From: UBA6080 sp964607515
GTDB taxonomy: Bacteria > Fermentibacterota > Fermentibacteria > Fermentibacterales > JCC-6
Length of the DNA: 64,000 bases
Direction of reading: 5' to 3'
NCBI GenBank assembly: GCA_964607515.1
Contig: CAZSKU010000001.1
Location: 134,214 to 198,213 of the forward strand
The position numbers were made by a program, and so were the translations under genes. The notes beneath the pieces were generated by a model that was not told where the DNA came from, made no database searches, and saw only the letters and a list, made by a program, of their open reading frames with translations. Shown piece by piece: positions 1 to 8,870 of this stretch; the stretch's first letter is position 1, and each line of letters opens with the position of its first letter.

Positions 1-612
1 CCCGGAAGGGAAGGGCTGGTGAACGTGGAGAGGGAATCGGAGATGTCCGGCCCCATCCACACCAAGGGGGTCGAAGTGATTTCCGGCTACCTCAGGAACA
101 TGTTCGCCCGGGACTATCCCCTGAGCCTGTCCGCCGGGATAGTGTTCGAGCAGAGCTACGGCGGCGTGGACGGTGACAGCGCCAGCTCGACCGAGCTCTA
201 TGCGCTGCTCAGCTCCCTCTCCGGCCTTCCCGTAAGGCAGGACCTGGCGGTGACCGGGTCGGTGAACCAGTTCGGAGAGATTCAGCCCATCGGGGGCGTC
301 AACGAGAAAATAGAGGGCTTCTTCCGGGTATGCCGGGAACGGGGGCTCACCGGAACCCAGGGAGTGCTGATTCCCATCGCCAACCGGGTTCACCTGCAGC
401 TGGACCTGGAAGTGATCGAGGCGGTCCGGGAGGGGCGTTTTCATGTCTACCCGGTCTCCGACGTCGGCCAGGGTATCGAGTTGCTGACGGGCAGACCCGC
501 CGGGGAGCCGGACGGCTCCGGGGCCTACCCGCCCGACTCGGTTCTGGGGCTGGCGGACCGGCGCCTTCGGACCATGGCGGAGACCCTCAGGGATTTCAGC
601 TGCATCCGCTGA
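1..612 (+). CDS. Lon-type (LonB-like) ATP-dependent protease, C-terminal part, truncated by window start
   Basis: The frame is open from base 1, so the 5' part of the gene lies outside the window. The visible part is the S16 peptidase domain. The catalytic serine sits in a GDSAS motif (codon 178-180) and the partner lysine in GGVNEKIEGF (codon 307-309), giving the Ser-Lys dyad of Lon proteases. The TELYALLSSLSG stretch after the serine is typical of the LonB/archaeal-like or single-chain AAA-Lon group rather than classical LonA. The ATPase domain cannot be seen. The stop codon overlaps the presumed CTG start of the next gene, suggesting translational coupling. Confidence 0.88.
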   Translation, partial: PGREGLVNVERESEMSGPIHTKGVEVISGYLRNMFARDYPLSLSAGIVFEQSYGGVDGDSASSTELYALLSSLSGLPVRQDLAVTGSVNQFGEIQPIGGVNEKIEGFFRVCRERGLTGTQGVLIPIANRVHLQLDLEVIEAVREGRFHVYPVSDVGQGIELLTGRPAGEPDGSGAYPPDSVLGLADRRLRTMAETLRDFSCIR

Positions 613-1775
613 GGGTATTCACCGCCAGCTGGGGCGAACTGGAGGCCGAAGGCTCCAACCTGGGCGACGGCGCCATTCTGGCATCCCAGTTCAGGGACCT
701 GACCGGGATGGGTTTACTGACGGGAGTTCTCACCGCCGATCCCCGGCGCACCGCCCGGCTCTATCCCGGAGCAAGGTGTTTCGACACCCGGAGGGGAAGG
801 ATCCGGGCCATTGCGGCGGGGGTGCGCTGGAGCGACGTGGTGGTGGCGGGCGGAGGGGAGCTTCTCCAGGACCGGTCAAGCCGCCTGTACAGCCCCTTCA
901 ACCTGTTTCCACTCTACCTGGCCCGACTGCATGGGCGCCGGAGCTTCTGCTGGGCCGTGGGGGTGGGCGGACCCGGTGAACTCTCCCGGACCTCGGCCGC
1001 CCTGGCTCGCGGGATTCTGGGAAGCTGCGCCGGCATAACCTCCCGGGACGCTTCCACCCTGGACACCCTGGCCGGCTGGGGACTCGGGTCCCCGGCGGTT
1101 CTGGCAGCGGCGGACGCGGCGCTCTCCCTGTCCCGGGGGAGACCGGCGGGCCCAGTAGAATCCGACTTGCTCGGCGCCGCCCCGAGGAACGTGCTGAACC
1201 GGAAGGGAACCCTGCTTCCCCTTGAGACGAGAAGGAAGCTTCCCGGTTACCGGCGGGAGGATCCCGCGCCGGCGGCGTCCCGTTGGGCCCGGCTCCTGGA
1301 CGTCCAGGTCGAGATCCGCGGTTGCAGGGTGCTTCTCTTCCCTTTCCACACCGGTTCACTGTCCAACGACGACGGTGATTTCTGCGCCCTGGTGATGGAA
1401 CTCATGGAACACCGGGAAAGAGCGTCCATCGCCCGCTGCGAGACGGTGGACGAAGCCCTGGCGCTCCTGGCCGGCTGCCGGACGGTGGTCACCACTCCGC
1501 TCCACGGAGCGATCCTTTCGGTGGTGGCCGGAGCCCTTCCGGTAGCCGTGCCCTACTCAGGAAAGTGCGCGAAGTTCATGGAAACCGCCGGGCTCTCCGG
1601 CCTGTGCTCTCCGGGGTTCTCCGGAGTCCCCGGGCCGGAAACCCGGGAGTTGCTGGACGACGCCTGGGTCCGCTGCGACGAGTGGTGGGAGGGGCTTGGG
1701 AAAACCAGGATGGAGCTTGCCGCGCGGGCGGGACGCACCGCGGATCATTTCCGGGACAGGCTGGGGATTTGCTGA
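609..1775 (+). CDS. csaB: Polysaccharide pyruvyl transferase family protein (CsaB-like)
   Basis: Probable cell-surface polymer pyruvyl transferase, about 388 residues, adding ketal pyruvate to polysaccharide. The N-terminal segment with SNLGDGAILASQ and the C-terminal TTPLHGAILSVVAGALPVAV segment, followed by YSGKCAKFMETAGL, match the GT-B-like PF04230/CsaB pattern. Homology begins immediately after the Lon stop, and no ATG, GTG or TTG lies close in frame. I therefore place the start at a CTG whose last bases form the upstream TGA; it could instead start within the lon gene. The 3' end overlaps the TTG start of the endonuclease IV gene. The acceptor polymer is unknown. Confidence 0.78.
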   Translation: MRVFTASWGELEAEGSNLGDGAILASQFRDLTGMGLLTGVLTADPRRTARLYPGARCFDTRRGRIRAIAAGVRWSDVVVAGGGELLQDRSSRLYSPFNLFPLYLARLHGRRSFCWAVGVGGPGELSRTSAALARGILGSCAGITSRDASTLDTLAGWGLGSPAVLAAADAALSLSRGRPAGPVESDLLGAAPRNVLNRKGTLLPLETRRKLPGYRREDPAPAASRWARLLDVQVEIRGCRVLLFPFHTGSLSNDDGDFCALVMELMEHRERASIARCETVDEALALLAGCRTVVTTPLHGAILSVVAGALPVAVPYSGKCAKFMETAGLSGLCSPGFSGVPGPETRELLDDAWVRCDEWWEGLGKTRMELAARAGRTADHFRDRLGIC

Positions 1776-2596
1776 TCGGCATTCACGCCTCCGCCGCGGG
1801 AGGAATGGGAGCCTGCGCCGCCCGGGTATCCGCCATGGGGATCAGGGCCGCCCAGGTTTTCACAGCCAATCCCCGCAGACACTCGACGGCGCCCCTGCCC
1901 GAATCCGACGTGGAGGCCTTCCGGAAGCTGTCAGAAGGAGTGGTCTGGCTATCCCACTGCTCGTACCTCATCAACCCGGCTTCCGGAAAACAGGATACGT
2001 CGGCCGGATCACGGGCCGCTCTGAAGGCTGAGTTCGACAGGTGCATCCGGCTGGGGATATGCTGCTGCGTTCTCCATCCGGGATCCGCACCGGGTCCGGA
2101 TCGCGCGGAAGGCGTCCGCCGGGCCGCGGGGATGATCAGGAGCCTGCTGGAGGACATGCCGGAAGGCCCGGTGCTTCTCCTGGAGAACACCTCCGGGGCC
2201 GGCGGCAATCTGTGCGGAGACCTTGATGAACTGAGGGGGATACTGGACATGGCGGACGTTCCGGGAAGGGCCGGAGCTTGCCTGGACACGGCCCATGCCC
2301 ATGGGTACGGCTACACACTGGACACCCCGGAGCACGCCCTGGAATTCTGCCGGATGGCCGCCGACCTTTTCGCCGGCTTTCCCACGGCCTTCCACCTGAA
2401 CGACTCCGGGGCGGAGAGGGGAAGCCGCTCGGATCGGCACCAGTCTCCCGGGCTCGGGGCGGTAGGGGTAGCTTCCCTGGCGGCGGTGCAGTCCTTCGAA
2501 GGCTTTGCTGGATCGCCGGGAGTTCTGGAGACTCCCGGGGAAGACTCGGACAGGTTGAACGACCTGCGCCGGATTCTGGAGTTCCCGCAGCATTGA
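1769..2596 (+). CDS. nfo: Endonuclease IV (apurinic/apyrimidinic endonuclease)
   Basis: Zn-dependent AP endonuclease for base-excision repair, 275 residues, the usual size for the family. The start is a TTG overlapping the previous stop, with a G-rich ribosome-binding site a few bases upstream; the homology (IGIHASAAGGM) begins right at this codon. Metal-ligand motifs are visible in order: FTANPRRH near the N terminus, LENTSGAGGN (Glu), CLDTAHAHG (Asp/His), FHLNDSG followed by a D-R-H group, and LETPGED near the C terminus. A second AP-endonuclease type (exonuclease III) lies at about 14.1-14.8 kb. Confidence 0.92.
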   Translation: MLIGIHASAAGGMGACAARVSAMGIRAAQVFTANPRRHSTAPLPESDVEAFRKLSEGVVWLSHCSYLINPASGKQDTSAGSRAALKAEFDRCIRLGICCCVLHPGSAPGPDRAEGVRRAAGMIRSLLEDMPEGPVLLLENTSGAGGNLCGDLDELRGILDMADVPGRAGACLDTAHAHGYGYTLDTPEHALEFCRMAADLFAGFPTAFHLNDSGAERGSRSDRHQSPGLGAVGVASLAAVQSFEGFAGSPGVLETPGEDSDRLNDLRRILEFPQH

Positions 2597-2620
2597 CCTG
2601 TTTTTCGGCGGGGATATATT
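2594..2620 (+). promoter_or_regulatory. Possible promoter for gdhA
   Basis: TTGACC (2594-2599) and TATATT (2615-2620) are separated by 15 bases, in the 110-base gap before gdhA. The spacing is shorter than the 17-base optimum, so this is a weak call. The first hexamer overlaps the nfo stop. Confidence 0.35.
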
Positions 2621-2706
2621 CGCAAACTTACGGGCGTTACAGGGTTTCTTTCGCGCCCGGCGGTTCCCGGAAAAGGTGCAAAGCCCTAATCGTGGAGGTT
2701 CGTGGG

Positions 2707-4059
2707 ATGTTGAACGACATCTATAGAAGTGTCGTGGAAAAGGATCCGGACCAGCCGGAATTCCATCAGGCGGTAAAGGAGGTCCTCGAAAGCCTCGAGG
2801 TTGTCCTCGAAAAACATCCCGAACTCCGCCGCATGAAGATCGTTGAGCGCATCGTGGAGCCCGAGCGGGTGATCCTTTTCAGGATTCCCTGGACCTCCGA
2901 CGACGGCGAGATAATGGTCAACCGGGGCTACCGCGTGGAGTTCAACAGCGCCATCGGCCCCTACAAGGGCGGCCTCAGGTTCCACCCCTCGGTGAACCTG
3001 GGCATCCTCAAGTTCCTGGGCTTCGAGCAGATCTTCAAGAACGCCCTCACAGGCCTTCCCATGGGGGGCGGCAAGGGCGGCAGCGACTTCGACCCCAAAG
3101 GCAAGAGCGACCTCGAGGTGATGCGCTTCTGCCAGAGCCTCATGAGCGAGCTGTTCCGGCACATCGGCCCCTACACGGACATCCCCGCGGGGGACATCGG
3201 CGTGGGAGGCCGGGAGATCGGTTTCATGTTCGGTCAGTACAAGAAGCTTCGGAACGAGTGGAGCGGAGTTCTCACTGGCAAGGGACTGGACTACGGCGGC
3301 AGCCTGATCCGCCCCGAAGCCACCGGCTACGGCTCGGTTTACTTCGGCGAGGAGATGCTCAAGACCCGTGGAAAAAGCTACCAGGGCCTGTCCTGTCTGG
3401 TGTCCGGCAGCGGCAACGTGGCCCAGTACACCGTCCAGAAGCTGAACCAGCTGGGCGGCAGGGTGGTCACCCTCAGCGACAGCTCCGGCTACATCTACGA
3501 CGAGGAGGGGATCACCCCGGAGAAACTCGAATTCGTGATGAACCTCAAGAACGTGCGCCGGGGCAGAATAAGCGAGTACACCGACAAGTTCCCGAAGGCG
3601 GTCTACACGCCGGTGGATCCGGACCTCGACTACAACCCCCTCTGGAACCACAAGGCCCACTGCGCCTTCCCCAGCGCCACACAGAACGAGATAAACGGAA
3701 GGGACGCCCAGAACCTGGTGAACAACGGGGTCATCCTGGTCTCGGAGGGCGCCAACATGCCCACCACCCCCGACGGCGTGGAGGTATTCCTGCAGCACAG
3801 GATCCTCTACGGCCCCGGCAAGGCGGCCAATGCCGGCGGTGTTGCCACCAGCTGCCTGGAGATGGCCCAGAACTCCGCTTTCAGCTGCTGGAGCAGGGAG
3901 GAAGTGGACAACCGCCTTCACCAGATCATGATCAACATCCACGCCCGGGCGTACAGCGCCGCGGAGAAGTACGGCCAGCCGGGGAACTACGTGCTGGGCG
4001 CCAACGCCGCAGGATTCATGAAGGTTGCGAACGCCATGATCGCCCAGGGAGTCGTATAG
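2707..4059 (+). CDS. gdhA: Glutamate dehydrogenase, hexameric 450-residue class
   Basis: Interconverts glutamate and 2-oxoglutarate plus ammonium with NAD(P). The ATG at 2707 has a GGAGG site 8 bases upstream and gives 450 residues, the standard length of the bacterial/NADP-type hexameric enzyme. Substrate residues lie in YKGGLRFHPSVN (about 86-97), and the catalytic lysine is in GGGKGGSDFDP (about K123). The nucleotide fold is marked by SGSGNVAQYT. The serine after LSD at the end of the second strand favours NADP, but this is not decisive. A terminator follows. The location just upstream of the transhydrogenase cluster suggests a role in amino-acid fermentation or ammonium assimilation. Confidence 0.95.
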   Translation: MLNDIYRSVVEKDPDQPEFHQAVKEVLESLEVVLEKHPELRRMKIVERIVEPERVILFRIPWTSDDGEIMVNRGYRVEFNSAIGPYKGGLRFHPSVNLGILKFLGFEQIFKNALTGLPMGGGKGGSDFDPKGKSDLEVMRFCQSLMSELFRHIGPYTDIPAGDIGVGGREIGFMFGQYKKLRNEWSGVLTGKGLDYGGSLIRPEATGYGSVYFGEEMLKTRGKSYQGLSCLVSGSGNVAQYTVQKLNQLGGRVVTLSDSSGYIYDEEGITPEKLEFVMNLKNVRRGRISEYTDKFPKAVYTPVDPDLDYNPLWNHKAHCAFPSATQNEINGRDAQNLVNNGVILVSEGANMPTTPDGVEVFLQHRILYGPGKAANAGGVATSCLEMAQNSAFSCWSREEVDNRLHQIMINIHARAYSAAEKYGQPGNYVLGANAAGFMKVANAMIAQGVV

Positions 4060-4090
4060 GGTCCGGGTCCGGAGAGAACCCGACCCGTTC

Positions 4091-4130
4091 AGGGGGGCAC
4101 TCCGGCAGGGGTGTCCCCCCCCTCTGTTTC
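4091..4130 (+). terminator. Rho-independent-like terminator after gdhA
   Basis: A GC-rich hairpin with arms GGGGGGCAC and GTGTCCCCCC (one G-U pair), closed by a short loop and followed by a weak pyrimidine tract CCTCTGTTTC. It separates gdhA from the transhydrogenase operon. Confidence 0.6.
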
Positions 4131-4165
4131 AGGCTGGACAGCCGAGATAACGGAAAGGACAGTGC

Positions 4166-4630
4166 ATGAAGCGATCCTTCGCTGAACTGGCCTGGGAATC
4201 CAAGGGCAGCCCGGAGGCGGTCATCCCTCTCCTTCAGGCCGCCCAGACCGAGTTCGGCTACATCTCCAGGGAGACCATAGCCGAAATCTCCCTGGCCACC
4301 GGGGAGCCCGAAGCCCAGATTTACGGTGTGGCCTCTTTCTACAGCCAGTTCTCGTTCACCCCCTCTGGAAGGCACATCATCCGGGTCTGCACGGGCACCG
4401 CGTGTCACGTGGCCGGCTCCGGGAAGATCGTGGAAGCCCTGTCCGGGGAGCTGGGGGTGGCCCCGGGAGGCACCACCGAAGACATGGAGTACACCCTGCA
4501 CACCGTGGCCTGCCTGGGATGCTGTTCCCTCTCGCCGGTGATGATGATAGACGGAGAGACGTTCGGAAAACTCACTCCCTCCAGGGCCGTGAAGGTTCTG
4601 AGGGAGTTCTCCGGGGGAGGCGACCGATGA
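4166..4630 (+). CDS. stnA: NuoE-like [2Fe-2S] subunit of a bifurcating transhydrogenase-type complex
   Basis: 154 residues with the thioredoxin-like NuoE/HndA fold. N-terminal helices are followed by YGVASFYSQFSF, then the cluster ligands: two Cys in CTGTACHV (about 76 and 81) and two in CLGCCSL (about 117 and 121 region). It passes electrons within the flavin-containing module of the complex. The ATG has a GGAAAGGA site. The stop TGA overlaps the ATG of the NuoF-like gene. The family also occurs in NADP-reducing and bifurcating hydrogenases, so assignment to the Sporomusa-type Nfn complex rests on the third gene. Confidence 0.85.
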   Translation: MKRSFAELAWESKGSPEAVIPLLQAAQTEFGYISRETIAEISLATGEPEAQIYGVASFYSQFSFTPSGRHIIRVCTGTACHVAGSGKIVEALSGELGVAPGGTTEDMEYTLHTVACLGCCSLSPVMMIDGETFGKLTPSRAVKVLREFSGGGDR

Positions 4631-6339
4631 GGAAGATACTGGTGGGAACCGGCACCTGCGGGCTCTCCGCCGGGGCCGGCAAGGTCATTGAAGCCCTTCG
4701 GGAGAATCCGGGCGATTTTCAGCTCTCGGGTACCGGCTGCATAGGCATGTGCTTCGTGGAGCCCCTGGTGGAGGTGAGGGAAGGGGATGCCCGGCGGATA
4801 TACGGCGAGGTGACCCCGGAGATGGCCCTGAGAATTGCTGTCGGCGAATACCCGGAGGATAACCTGGTGTACGACAGCGACGGTCGCGGAACCCATGCGG
4901 ACTTCCTGCTGAAGCAGGACAGACTGGTCCTGAGGAACTGCGGTTACATAAACCCCGACAGCCTGGAAGACTACATCGCCACCGGCGGCTACGAAGCCCT
5001 GGAGAAGGCCAGGGGAATGGCCCCCGGAGATATCGTCGCCCTGATCAAGGAGTCAGGCCTGCGTGGCAGGGGAGGCGCAGGCTTCCCCACGGGGCTGAAG
5101 TGGTCCTTCGCCGCCTCGGCTGCCGGCGACCGGAAGTACATCGTCTGCAACGCCGACGAGGGTGACCCGGGCGCATTCATGGACAGGTCGGTGATTGAGG
5201 GAGACCCCCACGCGGTGATAGAAGGGATGCTCATCGCCGCCCGGGCCATCGGCGCCGGGAAGGGCTACATCTATTGCCGGGCGGAGTACCCGCTGGCGGT
5301 GAAAAGGCTTCAAAACGCCATAACCCAGGCGGAGGAGCGGGGCTACTGCCGTGACGTGCACCTGAAGGTCAAGATGGGGGCCGGCGCCTTCGTTTGCGGC
5401 GAGGAGACCGCTCTTTTCCGGAGCATCGAGGGGAAAAGGGGCATGCCCACCTTCCGTCCTCCCTACCCGGCGGAAAAGGGGCTTTTCGGCAAACCCACCA
5501 ACAACAACAACGTGGAGACCTACGCCTGTGTCCCATGGATCGTCAGGAACGGCGCCTCGGCATTCCGGTCCCGGGGCACCGAGAAGAGCCCCGGAACCAA
5601 GGTTTTCGCCCTGGCGGGCAAGGTGAAGAGGGGAGGTCTGGCGGAGGTGTCCATGGGCACCCCCATCAGACATCTGGTGTTCGGCATCGGCGGAGGGATC
5701 AAGGGTGACCGGGCCTTCAAGGCGGTCCAGATGGGCGGCCCTTCGGGGGGCTGCATTCCCGCGCACCTGGCGGACACCCCCGTGGACTTCGAGTCCATTC
5801 CCGCCACCGGAGCCATCATGGGGTCCGGGGGCATGGTGGTTATGGACGACACCAGCTGCATGGTGGACATAGCCCGGTTCTTCCTGAACTTCACCTGCGA
5901 CGAGTCCTGCGGGAAATGCACGTTCTGCCGGGTTGGCAACAGAAGGCTTCTGGAGACCCTGGAACGGATAACCGCCGGCGAGGGCCGGGAGGAGGACATC
6001 CCCTTCCTGGAGACCCTGGGCAGGCAGATCATAGACGGAAGCCTCTGCGGCCTCGGGCAGACCGCCCCCAACCCCATCCTCACAACCCTGAGGTATTTCA
6101 GGGACGAGTACGAGGCACATATCCGGGACGGGAAGTGCCCTGCGGGATCATGCAGGGCGCTCATCACCTTCAGGGTGGATCCGGAGGCGTGCCGGGGCTG
6201 CACCCTTTGCCGGAAGGCCTGCCCCGTGGGAGCGGTCAGCGGCGAGAGGGGCGAGGTCCACCTGATAGAACAGAGTCTGTGCACGAAGTGCGGAGCATGC
6301 TTCGACGCGTGTCCCTTCGGCGCCATAGTCAGGGAATAG
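4627..6339 (+). CDS. stnB: NuoF-like FMN/NADH subunit with C-terminal 2x[4Fe-4S] ferredoxin domain
   Basis: 570 residues starting at the ATG that overlaps the previous stop. Domain order: N-terminal thioredoxin-like segment with Cys at 11, 38 and 42; FMN/NADH-binding NuoF core with RGRGGAGFPTGLKW and the NADEGDPGAF motif; a [4Fe-4S] site ESCGKCTFCRVG with a fourth Cys in SLCGLGQ. It ends in a bacterial ferredoxin-like domain with two CxxCxxCxxxCP sets. This is the layout of HndC/HydB/StnB proteins. It is expected to oxidise or reduce NADH and to host the entry point for ferredoxin electrons. Only three cysteines are visible in the N-terminal domain, so its cluster may be absent or incomplete. 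Confidence 0.88.
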   Translation: MRKILVGTGTCGLSAGAGKVIEALRENPGDFQLSGTGCIGMCFVEPLVEVREGDARRIYGEVTPEMALRIAVGEYPEDNLVYDSDGRGTHADFLLKQDRLVLRNCGYINPDSLEDYIATGGYEALEKARGMAPGDIVALIKESGLRGRGGAGFPTGLKWSFAASAAGDRKYIVCNADEGDPGAFMDRSVIEGDPHAVIEGMLIAARAIGAGKGYIYCRAEYPLAVKRLQNAITQAEERGYCRDVHLKVKMGAGAFVCGEETALFRSIEGKRGMPTFRPPYPAEKGLFGKPTNNNNVETYACVPWIVRNGASAFRSRGTEKSPGTKVFALAGKVKRGGLAEVSMGTPIRHLVFGIGGGIKGDRAFKAVQMGGPSGGCIPAHLADTPVDFESIPATGAIMGSGGMVVMDDTSCMVDIARFFLNFTCDESCGKCTFCRVGNRRLLETLERITAGEGREEDIPFLETLGRQIIDGSLCGLGQTAPNPILTTLRYFRDEYEAHIRDGKCPAGSCRALITFRVDPEACRGCTLCRKACPVGAVSGERGEVHLIEQSLCTKCGACFDACPFGAIVRE

Positions 6340-6349
6340 GAGGTCGGTC

Positions 6350-8758
6350 TTGAAGGTCATCGTCAACGGCGCCGAGGTCCAGGCCAGACCCGGCAGCACC
6401 ATCCTGGAAACGGTGCACGAGCACGGCCTCGACTCGATTCCCACCCTGTGCCACATGAAAGGCACCGAGCCCTTCACGTCGTGCTTCGTGTGCGTGGTGG
6501 AGGTGGAGGGCAGGAAGAACCTGGCTCCGGCGTGCTCCACTCCGGTGGCCGAGGGCATGGTGGTCCACACCAGGTCTCCCCGGGTCACCGCCGCCCGCAG
6601 GACCGCCCTGGAGCTGTTGCTCTCCAACCACTGGGCGGACTGCGTATCGCCATGCCTGGTGGGATGTCCAGGCAACGTGGACATTCAGGGCTACCTGGCC
6701 CTGGCGGCCCAGGAGAAATACGTCGAGGCGGTGGAGCTTATCCGCCTGCGGAACCCCCTTCCCGCGGTCTGCGGCAGGGTGTGCGTCCGGGCGTGCGAGG
6801 ACCAGTGCTACAGGGCCGAAATGGACGAGTGCGTCTCGATCAACTGGGTGAAGCGGTTCCTCATGGAGCAGGAGGGCGTGTACGACAGGCTTCCCGAGAG
6901 GGCAAAGCCCACGGGGAAACGGGTGGCCATAGTGGGCAGCGGTCCCGCGGGACTCACCGCGGCCTACTTCCTGGGTCTGTGGGGGCACCGGCCGGTGCTT
7001 TTCGAAGCCATGGACCGGCCCGGGGGAATGCTAAGGTACGGCATCCCCGGGTATAGGCTGCCCGACGACGTTCTGGACCGGGAGATTGATTACATAAAGA
7101 GGGCTTCCGGCTCTGAAATCAGGCTGGGAACCAGGGTCGGCGAACAGGTTTCCCTGGAGGAACTCAGAAACGGCTTCGACGCTGTTCTCCTCTCCCCGGG
7201 CGCCTGGAAGGGCAAGGCCATGAGGGTCCAGGGCGAGACCGACACCGTGGGGGTGCTCACGGGCGCCGACTTCCTGGTGGCCAACGCCTCGAAGCGGACC
7301 TCCCTGTCGGGCACGGTGGTGGTGGTCGGAGGCGGCAACACCGCCATGGACGCCGCCCGCACGGCCTGGAGGCTGGGAGCGGACCGGGTGGTCATCCTCT
7401 ACCGGCGCACCCGGCTGGAGATGCCCTGCGACAGCCTGGAGATCGAGGAGGCACTGGAGGAGGGCGTCGAGCTGATGGAGCTGGCGGCGCCCACGGGCAT
7501 CATTCGTGACGAAGAAAAGGTGCTCAGGGGGCTTCGATGCATAAGGATGGAGCTGGGCGAACCCGATGCGTCCGGCCGCAGGAGCCCGGTTCCCATGGAT
7601 GGGAGCGAGTTCGACCTGCCCTGCGACACCGTGGTGAGCGCCATCGGTCAGGAACCCCTGCTGGACGGGCTCGATCAGGGCGTGGGGGTCACCAGGTGGA
7701 AGTCCATAGACACCGGCGGCGACCTGTGCGTCACCACCTCCCTTCCGGGGGTGTTCGCCGCGGGCGACGCCTCCTATCACGGGCCCACGGTGGTGATAGA
7801 CTCGATCCGCGACGGCAGGAACGCCGCGGAGGCTATCAACGGGTTCCTCACCGGAGTGAGCAGGAAGGCACCCTTCCGGGCGGCCAAGGGCTTCTGGGAG
7901 AAGCCGGGCAGGGAACTCCTTCCCGATAGGGATGAGAAGCCGGCCAACAGGCAGGGCGCCGTGCCCCCGGAAGACAGGCGCAGCATGGACGTGGAGGTGG
8001 CGCTGCCCATAGATGCCGCCCAGTGCGCCGACGAGTCCTCCCGCTGTCTCTCCTGCGGATGCGTCCGCTACGACGATTGCGACCTGCGCCTTCTGTGCGA
8101 GGAGTACGGCATAGACATGGACCGGTTCCGGGGGAAGACGGCCCGGGAGAGGGTGGACGAAAGCCACGAACTCATGGTATACGATGCGAACAAGTGCATC
8201 CTCTGCGGGAAGTGCGTCAGGGTCTGCACCATGATCCTGGAGAAACCCGCGCTGGGGTTCGTGGGCCGGGGCTTCGACACCAGGGTCAGGCCTTCCATGG
8301 ACCTTCCCCTGGCCGAGACCATGTGCACCGGCTGCGGCAACTGCGCCGACGCCTGCCCCACCGCGGCGGTGAGTTTCAAGTTTCCATGGCCCGGCCGGGC
8401 CTGCCTTCCCCACACGGACAGGGAGGGTTTCTGCGAGATCTGCTCCCTCAGGTGTCCCGTGACCTTCCGGGACTACGCCGCCGGAACCGTGGCCGTGGGC
8501 CGGGAAGCCCTCATTTGCCCCAGGGGCAGGCTCCAGAAGCCCGGGGGCCCCGACATCCTTGTGGAGGGCTCTCCCGAGGAAGCCGACGTGATAGTGCTCG
8601 ACCCGGCCGGAAGAAGATGGCTGGAACAGGAGTTCACCCCCATGGCGGCCCGGGTGAAGGCCGCCGAGGCCCGGGGAGCCCGTCTGGCGGAAAGAACACC
8701 GGTAACAGGTTCGCCGGTTTCCGTTTGCCGCATATCCAGGGTGGAGCCTGCCGGCTGA
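6350..8758 (+). CDS. stnC: NfnB/GltD-like flavoprotein with NuoG-type N-terminal and ferredoxin-type C-terminal clusters
   Basis: 802 residues; TTG start with a perfect AGGAGGT site. Domains: NuoG-type [2Fe-2S] domain (Cys 34, 45, 48, 62); Cys-rich GltD/DPD-type helical region (Cys 98-153, including CGRVCVRACEDQC); FAD motif GSGPAGLTAA at about 196; NADPH motif VVGGGNTAMDAAR; the second FAD-contact motif GVFAAGDASY; then two ferredoxin-like sets CILCGKCVRVC and CTGCGNCADACP. There is no hydrogenase H-cluster, formate dehydrogenase or molybdopterin domain. With the two preceding genes this matches the Sporomusa-type Nfn (StnABC) family, which couples NADH, NADPH and ferredoxin. Assignment is by domain architecture only. 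Confidence 0.8.
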   Translation: MKVIVNGAEVQARPGSTILETVHEHGLDSIPTLCHMKGTEPFTSCFVCVVEVEGRKNLAPACSTPVAEGMVVHTRSPRVTAARRTALELLLSNHWADCVSPCLVGCPGNVDIQGYLALAAQEKYVEAVELIRLRNPLPAVCGRVCVRACEDQCYRAEMDECVSINWVKRFLMEQEGVYDRLPERAKPTGKRVAIVGSGPAGLTAAYFLGLWGHRPVLFEAMDRPGGMLRYGIPGYRLPDDVLDREIDYIKRASGSEIRLGTRVGEQVSLEELRNGFDAVLLSPGAWKGKAMRVQGETDTVGVLTGADFLVANASKRTSLSGTVVVVGGGNTAMDAARTAWRLGADRVVILYRRTRLEMPCDSLEIEEALEEGVELMELAAPTGIIRDEEKVLRGLRCIRMELGEPDASGRRSPVPMDGSEFDLPCDTVVSAIGQEPLLDGLDQGVGVTRWKSIDTGGDLCVTTSLPGVFAAGDASYHGPTVVIDSIRDGRNAAEAINGFLTGVSRKAPFRAAKGFWEKPGRELLPDRDEKPANRQGAVPPEDRRSMDVEVALPIDAAQCADESSRCLSCGCVRYDDCDLRLLCEEYGIDMDRFRGKTARERVDESHELMVYDANKCILCGKCVRVCTMILEKPALGFVGRGFDTRVRPSMDLPLAETMCTGCGNCADACPTAAVSFKFPWPGRACLPHTDREGFCEICSLRCPVTFRDYAAGTVAVGREALICPRGRLQKPGGPDILVEGSPEEADVIVLDPAGRRWLEQEFTPMAARVKAAEARGARLAERTPVTGSPVSVCRISRVEPAG

Positions 8759-8772
8759 CCCGGGCATGGGGG

Positions 8773-8801
8773 TTGACAATGAGGGCTGTTGTTTAGATAA
8801 A
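8773..8801 (+). promoter_or_regulatory. Sigma-70-type promoter of the small secreted protein gene
   Basis: Consensus TTGACA (8773-8778), a 17-base spacer, then GATAAA (8796-8801, four of six consensus bases). It lies directly after the transhydrogenase operon stop and drives a leader of roughly 60 bases. Confidence 0.6.
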
Positions 8802-8817
8802 CCTGACACGCTTTCTT

Positions 8818-8843
8818 CATCAAAGGCAATGTTGTCTTTGATG
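8818..8843 (+). promoter_or_regulatory. Stem-loop in the 5' leader
   Basis: CATCAAAG (8818-8825) and CTTTGATG (8836-8843) are perfect complements. The stem extends by a G-U and a C-G pair to about 10 base pairs around a 6-base loop. It lies between the promoter and the ribosome-binding site at 8858-8864, leaving that site free. A 5'-protective or translation-modulating stem is a reasonable guess. Confidence 0.5.
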
Positions 8844-8870
8844 CAGCGCAACCATAGAAAGGAAGATAAA

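Noticed and set aside
4166..8758. NADP-reducing or bifurcating [FeFe]-hydrogenase operon
   Set aside because: The first two genes fit, but no H-cluster motifs occur; the third gene is a GltD-type NADPH flavoprotein.
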